NCBI RefSeq assembly: GCF_019649055.1
Contig: NW_026570266.1
Span: 372,001 to 436,000 of the forward strand
Source: Paramacrobiotus metropolitanus
Taxonomy: Eukaryota; Tardigrada; Eutardigrada; Parachela; Macrobiotidae
Length of the DNA stretch: 64,000 nt
Direction of reading: 5' to 3'
Shown here: piece after piece, positions 35,583 through 48,310 of the stretch
Numbering within the stretch: the first letter of the stretch is position 1
Layout: each line of letters begins with the position of its first letter
Translations under genes and position numbers: made by a program
Notes under the pieces: model-generated
What the model saw: only the letters and a program-made list of their open reading frames with translations
Told to the model about the DNA's origin: nothing
Database searches by the model: none

Positions 35583-36960
35583 CTTCTTAAGTGAATGTAC
35601 AACAAATCGACTGAGTTGTAGGCTCTCAAAACCCCGGAGATCCCGTATCCCAATAATCGTCCTTGAAAACACCTTTGTCGAACGCATGCCTGTAAAAATG
35701 TTATTATTATAACGGAACTTTATTTTGTACATCTGTGATAGAGTACGTGTAGAAAATGATATCTAGGATGTAAAAACTTTTCGCGAAAGATGTCCATCAT
35801 TGTTAAGACTATTTTCCTACCTTCTAAAAAGTTACCTTCTCTCCTAGTCACGCTCATCATCTGTTCAGTTATTTGCGATCGCTCTACGAGCTCGTACTCA
35901 CTCATAGCTCATGCATTATGAACTGGGTTACCTTTGCAGAAAATCTCGGATAGTATTCCGCGCGTCAGGATAGGCAACGCTTTCCATTATGGCCCGCAGC
36001 TTATTTTCAAGTTGTTCTTCGATTACGTCTGCTGGAGGTAAAGTTGCTTCTATTGCAGCCATAAAGTTCTTCACATGATCGTCATCGTCTGCCGTGCCAT
36101 TGCAGTTAAAGCGCATTTTCAGTAATTTAACGGATAGCTGGGCTGTGTGCTTAGAACTGATAGGACGATACCGGCGAAAGCATTCGGAGACCGTATCTTT
36201 AACGCTGTAGTTAAAGACCAATATTTTCCGGCACCGTCGCATCAGACAAACCAGATGACGAAGTTCATGATGAGTACTGTCAGGCCGATTTTCACAGATC
36301 AACTCGTACGGTCCAGTTCTTAATAACAATCACCGGCAGCTTGATCATTTTGATGTGAAGGACAGTGAGAACAGCCTGTGGTATCCAGAAACACTCGATG
36401 CCGTATTGCTCTGCATGCAGCAGGGCTAGCACTTGCGTGGATTGCTAAACGCTGCGATTGATCAATAAGCCCAGAAAATAACCATCCGTTTCGCTGCGAA
36501 CTTGCGGGTATTGTTGGATGGTACGGAACTCTATTACAAGTTGACATGCTGGAAGTCTTTAACACGGCATTCCACAAGAAGCACACTCTACTAACCCAAC
36601 GGTTCATGTGAAACAACGTAAGCTGGTACCAATGCGCACTCTCACCACACTTTTATTGAGATGTTCGGACTGCTTCGTCTATGTTTGGAGCGATAATCGT
36701 AAGAATTTTATGTGGAGTAAGATTCCAGAAGTTTAAACACAAATTAAGATACCGAACCATTCTCACAAAAAGATATTGAAAAATCGCTCTGACAGGAAAC
36801 CAAAATTTGATTTTTTTTCAGAATGAATAATGCCGTTTCCACAATAATTTAAAATTATTCAGCATTTACATCATGTATAACTTTCTGACCTTTTGACAAT
36901 TACTTGAGAGCGATAGTCCAACTGCGTCAGTATTTCCTCCATGACCTCTTATATGGTGCA
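35583..36960 (-). pseudogene. F-box family relic, exons 3-5
   Basis: The end of exon 3 (to 36890) reads VMEEILTQLDYRSQVIVKR with donor AAAAG|GTCAG. Exon 4 is 36587-35932: it opens VCFLWNAVLKTSSMS, changes frame, has a TAG after the cysteine/arginine segment that relatives read as LIDRSV, and ends NTIRDFLQR with donor AAAG|GTAACC. Exon 5 begins at 35689 (HAFDKGVFKDDYWD), then shifts frame before RGFESLQLSRFVVHS. Exons 1 and 2 are absent. It was truncated before or during decay. Confidence 0.65.
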
Positions 36961-37626
36961 GTAAAATAACGCGTGTCAGTGAATGTTGCTCTTAATTCAT
37001 GACGTTCTTACCCACCTTAAGTTTCCAGACTAGCCGCGTACATATTTTAATTTGTTCAATGTCTAATGTAAAGGACCGGGATCTTTCCATACCCCGCTGC
37101 AGTATCCAGTAAGCTGAACTCTCGAAATCAAAATACATGTACAGTGATGTACTGGACTCGTGACCACTATTGACTTGGGATGTCGCGATGGAGTTTAGCA
37201 AGATTCGGGAGTTTGAAATAAAGGCTTATGGTTAGTAATTCTCCTGAAGCGAAGCAATTATGGATCTAATACTGTAATAACTTTATTCACCATCTTGAAA
37301 ACAGTTCGCACACGTGCTGTTGACTATCTCTTGAAGAAAAACGTACCCAAAGCAATGTGTTCTATTTCGACAAACGATAATGAAATAAGCAAGACACTGT
37401 TAGAAAAACTGCTGTGATAAATTCGAAGAGATAAGATGGCCAGAAAACTTGAAAATATATCCGACGGGCAAGTTTAACTGTGTCAGTTTCCAGGTTTGCA
37501 TATTAAAAAACTAAATATAACAGCGGACTTTGCTGGCGATTTCGCTTTCATTACAAAAAAAAACATCTTGGGATATTCACGCAATCCCTGGGAATCCAGA
37601 ATCCCCAATAACATTATCGAGCGACC
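36961..37626. other. Spacer
   Basis: No family exon could be recognised here, although exons 1-2 of the preceding relic would be expected in this stretch. A minus-strand frame at 37201-36992 does not match the family. Confidence 0.35.
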
Positions 37627-40600
37627 TCAAAACCACTTAGGGTTAAAGGGCAGCCCCGTGCGTAGATTCAGCAAGTGCAAGAGAAATCGGCTGAGTCGTA
37701 ACGCCCCAAAGTCCCGCAAATCCGCGGTTTTCCAGTAGTCGCTGTACAAAAGTTCCTGGTTGAACGTATGTCTGCAAAACGTTAATTTTAAATAAAACAT
37801 ACAGGTACTTAACATTTTGCCTGACAATGAGGCGATCACAGTCGTTTCACGGGACAGTTTCGCAACGCTTCTGAGCGCGAGCCTGTTCAGGTTAACCGGC
37901 ATTCCAACAGAGATTACACTTCTACCCAAAAATGTTTTAGAGATTCGTAAATTAATTAATTACGGAAGTTTTAGGGATTCGTGAAATTTGAGTCACTGTA
38001 ATCTGGTAATAGCCAATATTACAGCTAGTGCGGCTCTTTCGGAAAGTTTTTGCGTATTGCCATTGCAGTGCGATAAGCAGGTAAATTAATTTAAGCTTAA
38101 ACCTTGCATTTGTAATTTCATTACATTTCCAGAAAGTCTCGGAAATGCCGCCATCCTTCAGGGTAATCCACTCTTTCAGCCATCACATAAAACTTCTCGC
38201 GAATTTCAGCGATATATTCTGATTCCAGTGGAGGCAAATTATCTTCTGCTAATGCCATAAAATATTGCAAAATATCACCAGCATGGAGACCATCCGAGCA
38301 GTTGAAGCGCATTTCGGGTATCGTGACTGGGAGCTGACCGGGATGAGCAGGTTCAGAATTATGATACGACCGAGTGCAATCGCAGAGAATGTCTAGAACG
38401 GAGTAGTTGAAGACCAGTAGTTCTCGGCAATAGGACGTGAGAACCGGCAGATTGAATAGGTAGCGGTCTGCATGAGAGCGGCTACAAGAAAACTCATACG
38501 CGGCAACGCAGTTTTTAATGATGATCGTCGGGAAGCGGATCTGCTTTAGTTTAAAAAGGGCGGCCATAGCGTGGAGGACCTTGAAATTACTTTCACCGCG
38601 TCGACCCAGACCGAGCAGTACCAAAGTCCGCGTCGACTGTTCCACGCAGCGATCAATCAAATAAGAGAAGTCAAGTAATAAATATCCGTTTCCTGCCAAC
38701 CCGGTGGACATTTTCGTAAGTTCGGGAAATCGAGTATCACAGTCGAGCTGGATGATTTCTCCAGTAGTGTTTTCCACAGATGACACACCCTACAAATGTC
38801 GTGGGTTTATGCTAAAACTTGCTAATAATACCGCATCGAATGATCGAATGCGTATTGTGCACTGCGTTGGGCGCAGTAATGGTTATTCAAAAGCTTCTCC
38901 AGTTGAAGAGTTTTGGCTGTACGTATTTGCTGACATAAGAGGGCAGCTTGTTATGTACATGTTGTGAAATAAATACCTAATTCATTTTTGAGTTTGTAAG
39001 CGTAGGTGAAGTAGCGTATTCCTCACTCACCGTTTGACAACAATGCGAGAACGACAGTCCAGCTGCAGCAGGACCTCCGGAAGAATGGTGATGGCAAAAC
39101 TTCGTGGAATGAATGCCGTGCTGCCTGTAAGTTTGGTGAATGTCACACGGCCGGCGAGAACAGGCGTTTTACTACGTTATGCAGATAGGAACGTGCCATT
39201 AAATATCTTTACCGCACTTCCAGCTATTATTTTTCCGGCCGTCATACGGCCCGATTTTTGCAAGCAAATTTCTACTTTGTAGCCTAACAAAACCTTGGAT
39301 TCTGCTGTTTCTACAGAAACTAAAGGTTTGTAGCCGGAATAATTTAGCCGCCTTGCGAAATCGCTGAGAAAGCCGTGTGCAGAGTGATAGAACTAACCTG
39401 AATGTGTGAACTGGAGTCTGTCCGCATTGGAATCCGCCTGCATGCAGGCGGGTTTGCACCGAAGGATGGTGCTCAAATTTCCTCTGACATCATTTCGGCA
39501 TGGGCATGGTTCGAACCACAGTCTGTTGAGATTGGTCAAGCTTAACTAGCACGGCAAACCGAAGCCGTTCCGTGCTAGTGCTGCAAGAAAAAAACAAATA
39601 GGAAATTGTCAGTGTATCGTTACAACCGAAAGTTAACGTTTTTGAAGCACGAAAGTTCTGCATTGTCCAAAATAGAGGTCAATAAGGTTTCCCTTCGCTT
39701 AGCGATAATCCTGCATGAAAGTTTATCACAGGCTGTAATTTTCAGTGTATTTACAGCACGATTTACTACGCACAGGTTTTTTATAAAAAGGCTACATGCG
39801 AGTGATACTGAGCCTCTGTAATTAAACTGCCGGTAGTAACTGCGGCAACCTAATTCCAAATAGCAGCCGATGTCTGTTTTGCCGCAAAGCCAATGCAAAT
39901 TCCCTATGTCCGATGTCAAAACATATTTTACATATACTGAAGTATACCTTGCATAATTTGCATCAATAATATTGGTATAGGTCAATTGCTCTGTGTAAGC
40001 CTTACGGGACGCGCAAGCGGCAGTCTCGTAAAAAACATGACGTCACGGCGCGTAAGCAAGCAAAGCATTTGATTGGTAAACCGGAATGGGTTTTCAGCGT
40101 ACCCGCCCCTGTAACCGTTGCGGTTCGACGTCGAAGCGCAACCTTTACCCAAACTAACTCTCCTGCACACATCAACAAAATTCGTACTCGACTTACGATT
40201 GGAAAATAATTTTTTCGCAGAGTCAGGGATAAATTTTTACGCGTTTCACCGTTACCCGAAGCGCATCGATTGTCCAAATGCAATTGACCTAGCATTATAC
40301 GAGTACCTTTAACCCCCTTTTATGGCGTCTTTGTACCTTACCTAACATGTAAGCATTCCAATGCACTTCCAATTCCGCTTCGCTGTATCTGTAATACCTG
40401 ACGAGATTCTCCGCGGCTGCGGAAACTCTGAGTACGCAATCTGCCGAGAATATAAAGTTTTCAGCCAGTAGACTCCGAGCCACTCTCCAGTGCTCAATCC
40501 CGACAAACAGCAACCATCTTATCGCCGTCAAGCTTCACAAAAAATCGATCCCATCCCCTGGAATCTTTGTACTGAGAATATCCAGCAGCGCTAAATACCA

Positions 40601-41116
40601 AATGAACGAATCTCAACATCTCATGGTCCTTGATTTTTGGAATGAGGTGGATATATTCCGACTGAAAAGTTAATTTAAAGATGGGTATCTCATGTAGACG
40701 TCCACACAGCGATGGCTCTCCAGCCGGTAGTTGCTCCACAATTTGCCAGTGATGTACAACGTGGTGAGTTTGCGATTCTCCAACTGCATTTGGCAAGACT
40801 GCATAGTAAACTGCCATATCTTCGTCCAGTAGTTTTGCCGGGCGGAAAATATATGGTCCGCCATCGGTGTTACGCAGAGCAATGTGAACATTGCCCGTTT
40901 TGCTCAGTGGCGCTGGTAGTGGTGATGCTGCCATATATACTGCGAATGGATCCAATAAGGTGCTATCGCTGAACAGTCGAAATCCACGTATATGTTGTCG
41001 CCGTCGATATCCTGAATGTACGCCAACATCCATACATCATTGCCGCAAAAAACCAGCACTGTGTTGCCCAAGTTAGCCTGTCGACTACTTCTTTTCCCAG
41101 TTGAAAAATAATCCAT
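37627..41116 (-). pseudogene. Five-exon F-box family copy with frameshifts and a stop
   Basis: Exons: 41116-40342, 39580-39398, 39124-39031, 38789-38125 and 37771-37627. Exon 1 has two compensating indels (near 40915 and 40510) around an otherwise typical core (NTVLVFCGNDVWMLAYIQDI). Exon 2 reads NGFGLPC then TAG, and further on FEPCPCRND. Exon 3 is intact (ILPEVLLQLDCRSRIVVKR). Exon 4 opens VCHLWKTLLEKSS and shifts frame near 38670, just before LIDRCVEQSTRTL; its remainder is open to HFRDFLEM. Exon 5 ends LPFNPKWF. All splice sites remain canonical. Confidence 0.8.
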
Positions 41117-41915
41117 GGATGGATTTCTAGTTATTTCTTTAAATTCTTGACATCCAACTGACCTAATATTTTTGTAAGGGCGGCGAGATACTCCGAGAGA
41201 ATCAGACTAAAATTAAGAGAGTACACTGTACCGCGGTACCGTGTGACAACGTGTCGCAGAAATAATACGAATAGTAACTGCCACCTCGAACACTTTTGCG
41301 GAAGATCGTTAGAGGGAATTCGGATTATCATGCTCTACTGAAAAGACTATTCGTTTTACACTTTGATTTTTTGGTAGCCATTGTGAATCTGTGATATAAG
41401 TATATACAAATATGGTTTGATTTCGATAGACGATAAACAAGGGAAAATACCACCCTTGAGGTGAATCGTTACAAAGCCTTAGTTTAGGTCGACGTTAGCC
41501 TTTCCGCTCAAAGTGTCTGTCGATTCGTCGAAATTAGAATCTTACAATTTGCGTCCGTTACAGCTACAACAATCAGTTAATAATTCATTCGGCTAATGAG
41601 AATTCATAGCCTTACTTTAACAACTGCAACCCTGTAACTGAATCTAAGTTTCGATGCATTTCTGTGATGCCTTCCAGTAAACACATGCCATTGCGCTACA
41701 AGCTTAACCTGGCGATTTCCGTGGAGAAAAACCCAGAAACGTCCTGAAGTACATACTACATGGGGCGGAAATGGAAAATAGGTTAGGAGTTTCGGGTAAT
41801 CATATTATCATGCCAACGCCGCTCGTCCCATAATTCACAAAGTTTGAGATATCATACTATGAAAAGAGAATACGGTAGAATACCGACACAATCTACTGTG
41901 GCCTAAGGGAGAAAC
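41117..41915. other. Spacer between two F-box copies
   Basis: It contains the probable promoter of the copy to the left and the 3' flank of the copy to the right. No other feature seen. Confidence 0.35.
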
Positions 41916-44900
41916 TCAATGTTTAAGAATAAATGGTAGTTCCGTGAATATATTCAGAAAATGCATAAGAAATCGGCTAAGCCGCAACGTCTCGAAGTCC
42001 CTCAAGTCCGCGGTTTTCCAGAAATCGCTGCGCAAAACCTGTTCGTCGAATGTTTGCCTGCAAAACACAAAAACAGAAAGTAAACGGCACATTTCTCAGT
42101 ATTAATAGGATAAAACCAAGACGGAAACAGAAAACAAAGAAGTTAATAAATTCCATTTCCAAGAATTCGCGAAAGTCTTCCCATCCTTCGGGATACGCTA
42201 CCCTTTTCGTCATCACGTTGAACTTTTCGCGAATTTTGTCGGTTATGTGTTCCACTGGAGGTAAATTATCCTCTAAGAATGCCATGAAAAGTGGGATCAT
42301 ATCGTCGTGGGATAGAGCATGAGGGCAAACGAAACGCATTCTGGGGATCATAACCGGTAACCTGTCGCGAGTGGCAGGTTCAGGTTGAAGATACCACCAT
42401 TGGCAACAGCAGAAAATATCGAGAATGCTGCAATTATTGATCACCAAGTGCTCACAATAAGGCGTGAGAATATCCAGATGGTATATAAAGTGCTCCACAG
42501 GAAAGCGGCCGCAGCCGTACACAAACGGCAACACGCAGTTATTAATGATTATCATTGACAACTTCAGCTTTTTCAGGTTGAAAAGAGAGGCCATAGTTTT
42601 GAGCGCTTTGTCTACATTTTCGCCACGTCGACCCAAGTTCAGCAGCGCTAAGGTCCGTGTGGACTCTTCCACACTGCGATCAATCAGGCAGCTGTAATAA
42701 TAGCTGTCCGTGTCCGGCCAACCGGGTGGATATTTTCGCAATGTCTGAAAATCGATGATCACCAATGCCGATTTTTTGGAGAAGGCGTCCTGTACTGCCC
42801 TCCACAGATGACATACCCTGCAAACCGTCATCGTTTTACTGGAAATACACAATGCAATAAGGCAACATAAAAAACTTGTGTAAAACAAAATCTTCGAGCG
42901 TATGACAAAAACAAAGCACTGTTTGAATGCGTTATCGGCTACGATTTCACTATAACTAACATCCACAGCCAAACTTGCAGAAGTTACTCGAAAACTCGTT
43001 TATGGTATGTAAAGTGCTGGCAGAAATAGAACGTACTGGTAAGGCTTGATGAATTAACTACGTGCTGACATAATAGTTTTTGTATAATCTGCGAGACACT
43101 CACTCAGATGACAAATTCTGGGATATCGTATGAACACACAGTCTTAAATATTATGTAGTTCAGTTTGTTTAACCGTTATATCGGGCTTACCGTTTTAGCA
43201 CAGCGAGAGTACGACAGTCCAACTGCGAGAGTACTTCCGGCAAGAGGGTGACGGCGAAATTTCTTGGGCAGTCTATCAAGTTTTTCATGCATCTTTAAAA
43301 TTCAAAGTTCGAAAAAAATACTACTATATGCAGCGACGCATACAGTAATACGTATACAATAATACTGTATACAATAGTGCGGCGTATATAATAATACTGT
43401 ATACAGTAATACTGTATGCAATCATGTATGCAGCGACGGTATAATGCCCTTATTACTTGTATTAGCCGATTCACATTTACAAAAATATTCATCGCTGCAC
43501 TTGTACTATGCGTGTATTTGCACATAACACTACAGGTTCTTCTGTACTCACTCACTGTTCTTACTGTTATTACCCTACTTACTTGTTCTTATGTTGTAGC
43601 TACGTTTTTTATTCGCGTCAGTAGCAACAAAATTTTTCGCACTTTTTACGTAAATCGTGAGAAACTAAAACACAAGCGAGTTACACAACATCTACAAACA
43701 CAGGCGGGCGGATGACAGAGAATATTTCGTCTAAATTCGCCGCCGGTGGTGCTGTTCCCATTATAGATGCTGTGTTTCCCCGCTGTATTTCGATGCTGAT
43801 CCGTTGACGCAGAAACTCTAGTGCTCGCGGTTCGCCTGACTGCTGCTGGATCATCTTTCCTAGCACGTTCAGTAGCTGGGTGGTTTCTGGTCCGAATGTT
43901 CCGTAGGTCTCAAAAGCCAGGGGCTTGAACCAGTAATCCTGGGTGATGTTGCGGTATTTCTCGGTCTTGCTCCGCTCGGCTAGCGCTGCTGCCGCTCCGG
44001 CTTGAGTGGATGTGGCTGCGATGTATGACAATGCCATGGTGCTGCGGCAGGTTACATCCCAGGCCAGCGCCTTTCCTCTTTCCCACGGGGTAATTGTCAC
44101 TCCGTCTGGTCGTTTGCCATCTGTACGGGAGATTCCGGGAGGTTCCAGCTCAGTTTCGATTCCGGCCGATGCAAAGGCGCGCTTTATTACCGCTTTGAGG
44201 CTTTCGTGGGTCGGTTTCCGTCCGGCACTGAACTTGCAACTTGAACCATGATATCCATGCTCATCCGCTTGGTCACCGCAAATGCACTGGTGTGGTGTGC
44301 ATACCGGTGCACCAAGGCGCAGCGCTGCAGCCGTCCTTAGGCTGGAGTCGTTTAGTAAGTTCCCGAGGGATGCTGCCGGTAGTGCTTGGAGCCATGCGCC
44401 CGCCTCTTTGGTGCTGACTGCCAGCATCCGCGCCTGACTGGCGATATCGTTTTCAAAAGCCCGCTCCAACAGTCTCAGTTGTGACCTTATGATAGGTTCG
44501 TCCCGCGCTTTCTGCACTCCCCGAACTTCAGATGGTGGCGCGCTTTGATTCGCCATCTGCTGCCATTTGGTGGTCGCTTCACTGCAATACGTCTCCGGCT
44601 GGAAATTCGTAATGGCGCAGGCTAAGGGAGCTATTGTTCTTATTGTACTCACCTTGTAACATGCCAGATACATAGTTTTTAATGGCTGACTTACAACCAT
44701 TAAGTTGTCCGAGTGCTACAAGCGACCCTAAATTGCAAGAAAAATTTTGGTTGTGTACCAAATGTATCAACCCTTACAGATTTTAATGCAGTGGTTTACA
44801 TCGCGTGTTACACAAGTAACAATAACAAAAATCCACGAAATCATCCACGACGTTTAGTTAATTTAAATGCAAAATTCAAATCTTCCTTTTCAACCATGTC

Positions 44901-46489
44901 GCTGAATGTACCAAGAACAGAAACTGCATTCCCCCACTGAATTTTGATATAAATGTTCTGCCGCAAAAATTCCCCTGAGCGGGAATACAGCTATCCCAGC
45001 CCTTACAGCCATCCCAGCACAGCATAAAACACTAGCTTGTCCGTACTATTTGCCGAAACTACAGTACTTGCCAAAACTGGAAATGGCTCTTTCGCGTTAT
45101 GTCCAGCCCCAAAACCGCACCAGCACCAGAAGAATGCTGGTGCTGTTTTGAGGCTGGACATAGAACATAGAACTAACCTGAGCAACTAAACTTTCGGTAT
45201 ATTTCCGACAGGCCCTGCTCGCAGGTGGGCCTACAACGACGAATGATGCTCGTATTTTCCGGGGAAGCCGTTTGGCATGGGCATGGTGCAAACCACTTTA
45301 GGGTGAGATCGAACAAAGCCCTCTCGCACGGCAAACCAAAGCCGTTTCGTGCTTGCGCTGCAAGGAAAAGCAGAGGAAAACATTTTAAATAAAAACGCGT
45401 TTTTTATAGTGCAGGGCCTTGTACTCTAAGAGTTCACACTTTGTTCTGCAAGTACTGAATATCACCGGAAAACACGATATATTTTACGAAAACGTAAACG
45501 GACAACCTTTGACATAGAACCTCGGACTTCCCGTGGTCTAAACTTTTTTTTATATGTTTTTTTTATATACTTTTTTTTATTTTATTGTTCGAAACGGAAA
45601 TAGTTTCAACGGACCGATCGGCCTTCTCAACGCACTGAAAACTTGCCCTGGTATGGGTTTCAGTATAATTGCAAATACCTAATATATAGGTATTCCAGAG
45701 CGCTTCCAGTTCGCTTTCGCCGTATCTGTATCGCTGGACGAGGATCTCCGCGGCTGTAGACAGTCTCTCTATGCAATCTGATGAGAATACAATCTTCTTA
45801 AACGGTTGTTCTCTCCAATGTTCAATTCCCAGGAGTAACCACACCATTTTGTCTTCCACAATCTTAACGAAACAACGATCGTCATCACTTCCGAACTTGT
45901 AATATCCGGCAGCGCCAAAAACCAGTTCAATAAATCTTAACATCTCATGCTCCTTAATTTCTGGAATAAAGTTGACATATTGCGACTGAATAGTGAATCT
46001 GATGATGGGTATCTCCTGCACACGTCCGAAAATCGATGGCTGTCCGATCGGCAGATCCTCAGCAATTTGCCATCGATGTACAACGCGTTTGCTGAGCTCT
46101 CCGGTTACATTAGTGACAGCGACGTAGTATACTGCCAGTTCTTTGTCCAGGTACTTTCCAGGTCGAAAAATATAGGGTCCGTCATCGGTGTCACGCATAG
46201 CAACGTGGACGTTGCCCGAGTTTTCATAACGCGGCCTGTAATAGCAATGTTGCCAGATATATTGTGCATGGATCCAACAAGGCGGTAGCGCTGCACAGTC
46301 GAAATCCACGTACACGTTATCGCCGTCAATATCCTGAATGTACGCCAGCATCCACACACCATCACCGCGATTAACCAGTACGGTGTTGCCGAAGTTGACC
46401 TGGCGACTATACTGTTTCCTAAATAGGAAAAAATCCATAACGCGGCGAATGCTTGTGATATTCAGATTCTGTATTTTTTTATCCACCAC
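41916..46489 (-). CDS. Nearly intact five-exon F-box family gene with a mutated donor
   Basis: Exons: 46489-45679, 45357-45178, 43272-43191, 42817-42155 and 42057-41916, summing to 626 codons with no stop. Exon 1 has NTVLVNRGDGVWMLAYIQDI and VYVDFDC; exon 2 NGFGLPC, WFAPCPCQ and PTCEQ; exon 3 LLPEVLSQLDCRTLAVLKR; exon 4 VCHLWRAVQD to DFREFLEM; exon 5 FWKTADLRDFETLRLSRF, ending ILKH. Exon 3 is 12 nt shorter than in relatives (82 instead of 94), in frame, next to an AT-rich repeat. The donor after exon 4 reads AAT|GGAATT instead of AAT|GT. Without splicing, the 97-nt intron is open and leads into exon 5 in another frame. Intron 2 carries a retroelement insertion. It is the best candidate besides 6461-10326 for a working copy. 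Confidence 0.7.
42058..42154 (-). promoter_or_regulatory. Intron 4 with GG in place of the GT donor
   Basis: On the minus strand the exon ends GGAAAT at 42155 and the intron begins GGAATT. Relatives have GTAATG, GTAACC or GTGCTA at the same place. The acceptor TTTTGCAG at 42058-42060 is normal. The intron contains no in-frame stop when read from exon 4. Confidence 0.65.
43325..43440. repeat. TATAC/AATACTG microsatellite-like tract
   Basis: Imperfect repeats of AATACTGTATAC and related palindromic words, bounded on both sides by the similar phrase ATGCAGCGACG. It adjoins the 3' side of the inserted retroelement and the shortened exon 3. Confidence 0.6.
43681..44700 (-). mobile_element. 5'-truncated retroelement ORF with restriction-like endonuclease motif
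   Basis: A 339-codon minus-strand frame lies in intron 2 of the 41.9-46.5 kb gene, in the same orientation. Residues 139-155 form a possible zinc site (CIC...H..H...C in CICGDQADEHGYHGSSC). Residues 197-215 read KRPDGVTITPWERGKALAWD, the RPD...D pattern of PD-(D/E)xK endonucleases as found at the C-terminus of R2-type non-LTR retroelements. I recall similar C-terminal segments downstream of reverse transcriptases in many invertebrates. No reverse transcriptase is present, so the insertion is 5'-truncated. A possible poly(A) signal (AATAAA, near 43600, minus strand) follows the stop codon. Confidence 0.65.
45098..45162. repeat. 28-bp palindrome arms
   Basis: 45098-45125 and 45135-45162 pair at 26 of 28 positions (TATGTCCAGCC...GCACCAGCA). 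It starts 15 bp inside intron 2 of the gene. Confidence 0.8.
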
Positions 46490-47230
46490 GTTTCACAATT
46501 ATGGAATGGCAATGTGTAGGTAAATTCTTTCTAGAAAATAGACAAGAACGAGAATTCAGTTATATAAGAAGGAAACTTTAGACTATGCAGAATGCAGACT
46601 GCAGATGACTACAGGCCACAGGGACGGTAGTCAGGCGCAGGCCACTTTACGGCACCCGGATTCCAAATAGTCGTCCAGTGCACTGCGCCGATGTGTACGC
46701 AAGGTGGATATAGAGCGCGTGACCATTTCGAGTAGTAAAATGCGATGTTTGGCAAAAATGGTAATTCAAGTTGCATTTATGGTGAGCAGCCGATTTGATA
46801 TTTTACTGGCAATGGCGAGATTTTTATTTCCGTGGTATGTTCACACAGTTCCTTTTAGTTTAATAATTAGTAATTTCCATTTTTCATTAGCACGGCATTC
46901 GCATCTTCTTAGGTCAGGTCATGCGCACAACGCTAAAATGCATGATTATTGCATGCATGCACTAAAATGCATGATTCTGTTCAGGGATTGTCGTATAAAA
47001 GGTTTAAAAGTCACGGTCGGCAAGCAGCTCATTATTAGGTTGAAGTTTGAATGGCAGTTCCGTGCTGGCATCCAGGACGTGCTTTGCGAACCGACTCAAG
47101 CGTAACGCATCAAAGTCCCACAGATCCGCAGTTTTCCAGTACTCTGCGCTAGATCTTCTATCGCCGGAAGAATGGCTGTAAAAAAGTTAGAATGTTGCAC
47201 ATAGCCATTATAAATCCTGCTTATATATTG

Positions 47231-47421
47231 TATCCTAACCCTGCACTTGAAGGAAATTTGTACAGTGCAGCCACAAGCACTTGTACGACCGCATTCACCA
47301 TTCACATACACGGCTTGCAGCTAGTGCATGTTAGAACGTGAATTGGCTGAACGTTTATCCGGCTATACAGCACCGTGCCGCTCATAGCGTACAAATTTCC
47401 TTCAAGTGCAGGGTAAGGGTA
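47231..47421. repeat. Foldback element, 33-bp arms
   Basis: 47231-47263 and 47389-47421 pair with two mismatches (core CCTGCACTTGAAGGAAATT). MITE-like. Confidence 0.75.
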
Positions 47422-47521
47422 CAGTACTGTCGTTGCGATTATGAGTATAATTCTATTCTCATGTACAGAGTGCATATAATGATGTGGTATCGGAGTTGTT
47501 CATTTTACAACAGCAAACGCA

Positions 47522-47552
47522 ACGCACAGAGCAGGCAGAATGCTCTGTGCGT
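47522..47552. repeat. 12-bp perfect hairpin
   Basis: Arms ACGCACAGAGCA and TGCTCTGTGCGT around GGCAGAA. Confidence 0.7.
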
Positions 47553-48310
47553 GGCTTCAGTGGTCACTAGAATGTTGTACTGAACTTTGACGCGATAGTG
47601 GTTTCCGATTTATCAAGTTCAAGAAGATACTCGTGTCGGCATCAAAGTGAACAGGAAGACAACTACTCGCGCTATCCGTTGCACTCATTTTCATCTCGAT
47701 GTGACGTCGGGTTCGCCCGGAATTTCGGTTTAAGATTTTGTTTTTGATATTTCAATGGCGTTTTTTTCGAATTTTTCAAAACCCTACCAGCAACGGATAG
47801 TCGACATCAAGATCTATCATTAGACGACATATCGTCCTAACCGGATGTTTAGTAAATATTTTCACCGGGGTCGAAGCTAAAAATTAATTTCCCCATTATT
47901 TTGTTAATGACCCTACAAAACTTCCCAAAAAATTAGTAGATGATAGCACAACATCTTGGTGGCGTACGGCAATAGTTAAATGGACCTTACATTTACCACC
48001 GCGTGCACAAAAAAAATTAGCGCAAGGGGACCATATGCTGGGTACCCCTCGTCTTAACGATCCACCTGCGTAGAGAGAATATGTCCCGTGGTGATGTCAA
48101 TAATGCAAAGCGCTCGCACAGAACTGTTATGAACTTGCCTGTGGAATCAGTGCGGTTCATCATTCATGATCATTGGACTGGGAGTCATGTGGTTACAAAT
48201 CTTTCCATACACAGGTTTGTATTGGCATGTACATGGCGCGAACCACTCATTCGCAACAACTTCCAAAGCAGCCGGATAATGTGGCGAATCGCAACCGTTA
48301 AGTACTAAAA

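Larger units (their letters stand above)
47004..48310 (-). pseudogene. F-box family relic: exon 2-like and exon 5
   Basis: An exon 5 lies at 47175-47004 (acceptor TTTTTACAG): SAEYWKTADLWDFDALRLSRF, then ELPFKLQPNNELLADRDF and a stop, open for 57 codons. An exon 2-like piece starts at 48310 (acceptor TTTTTGCAG) and reads VLNGCDSPHY, then NEWFAPCTCQYKP and KICNHM before a stop. Exons 1, 3 and 4 are missing, and foldback elements lie between or beside the parts. It would be the rightmost member of the array. Confidence 0.5.

Noticed and set aside
43295-43715. Small frames in the TATAC-rich tract
   Set aside because: Low-complexity repeat sequence with no domain.
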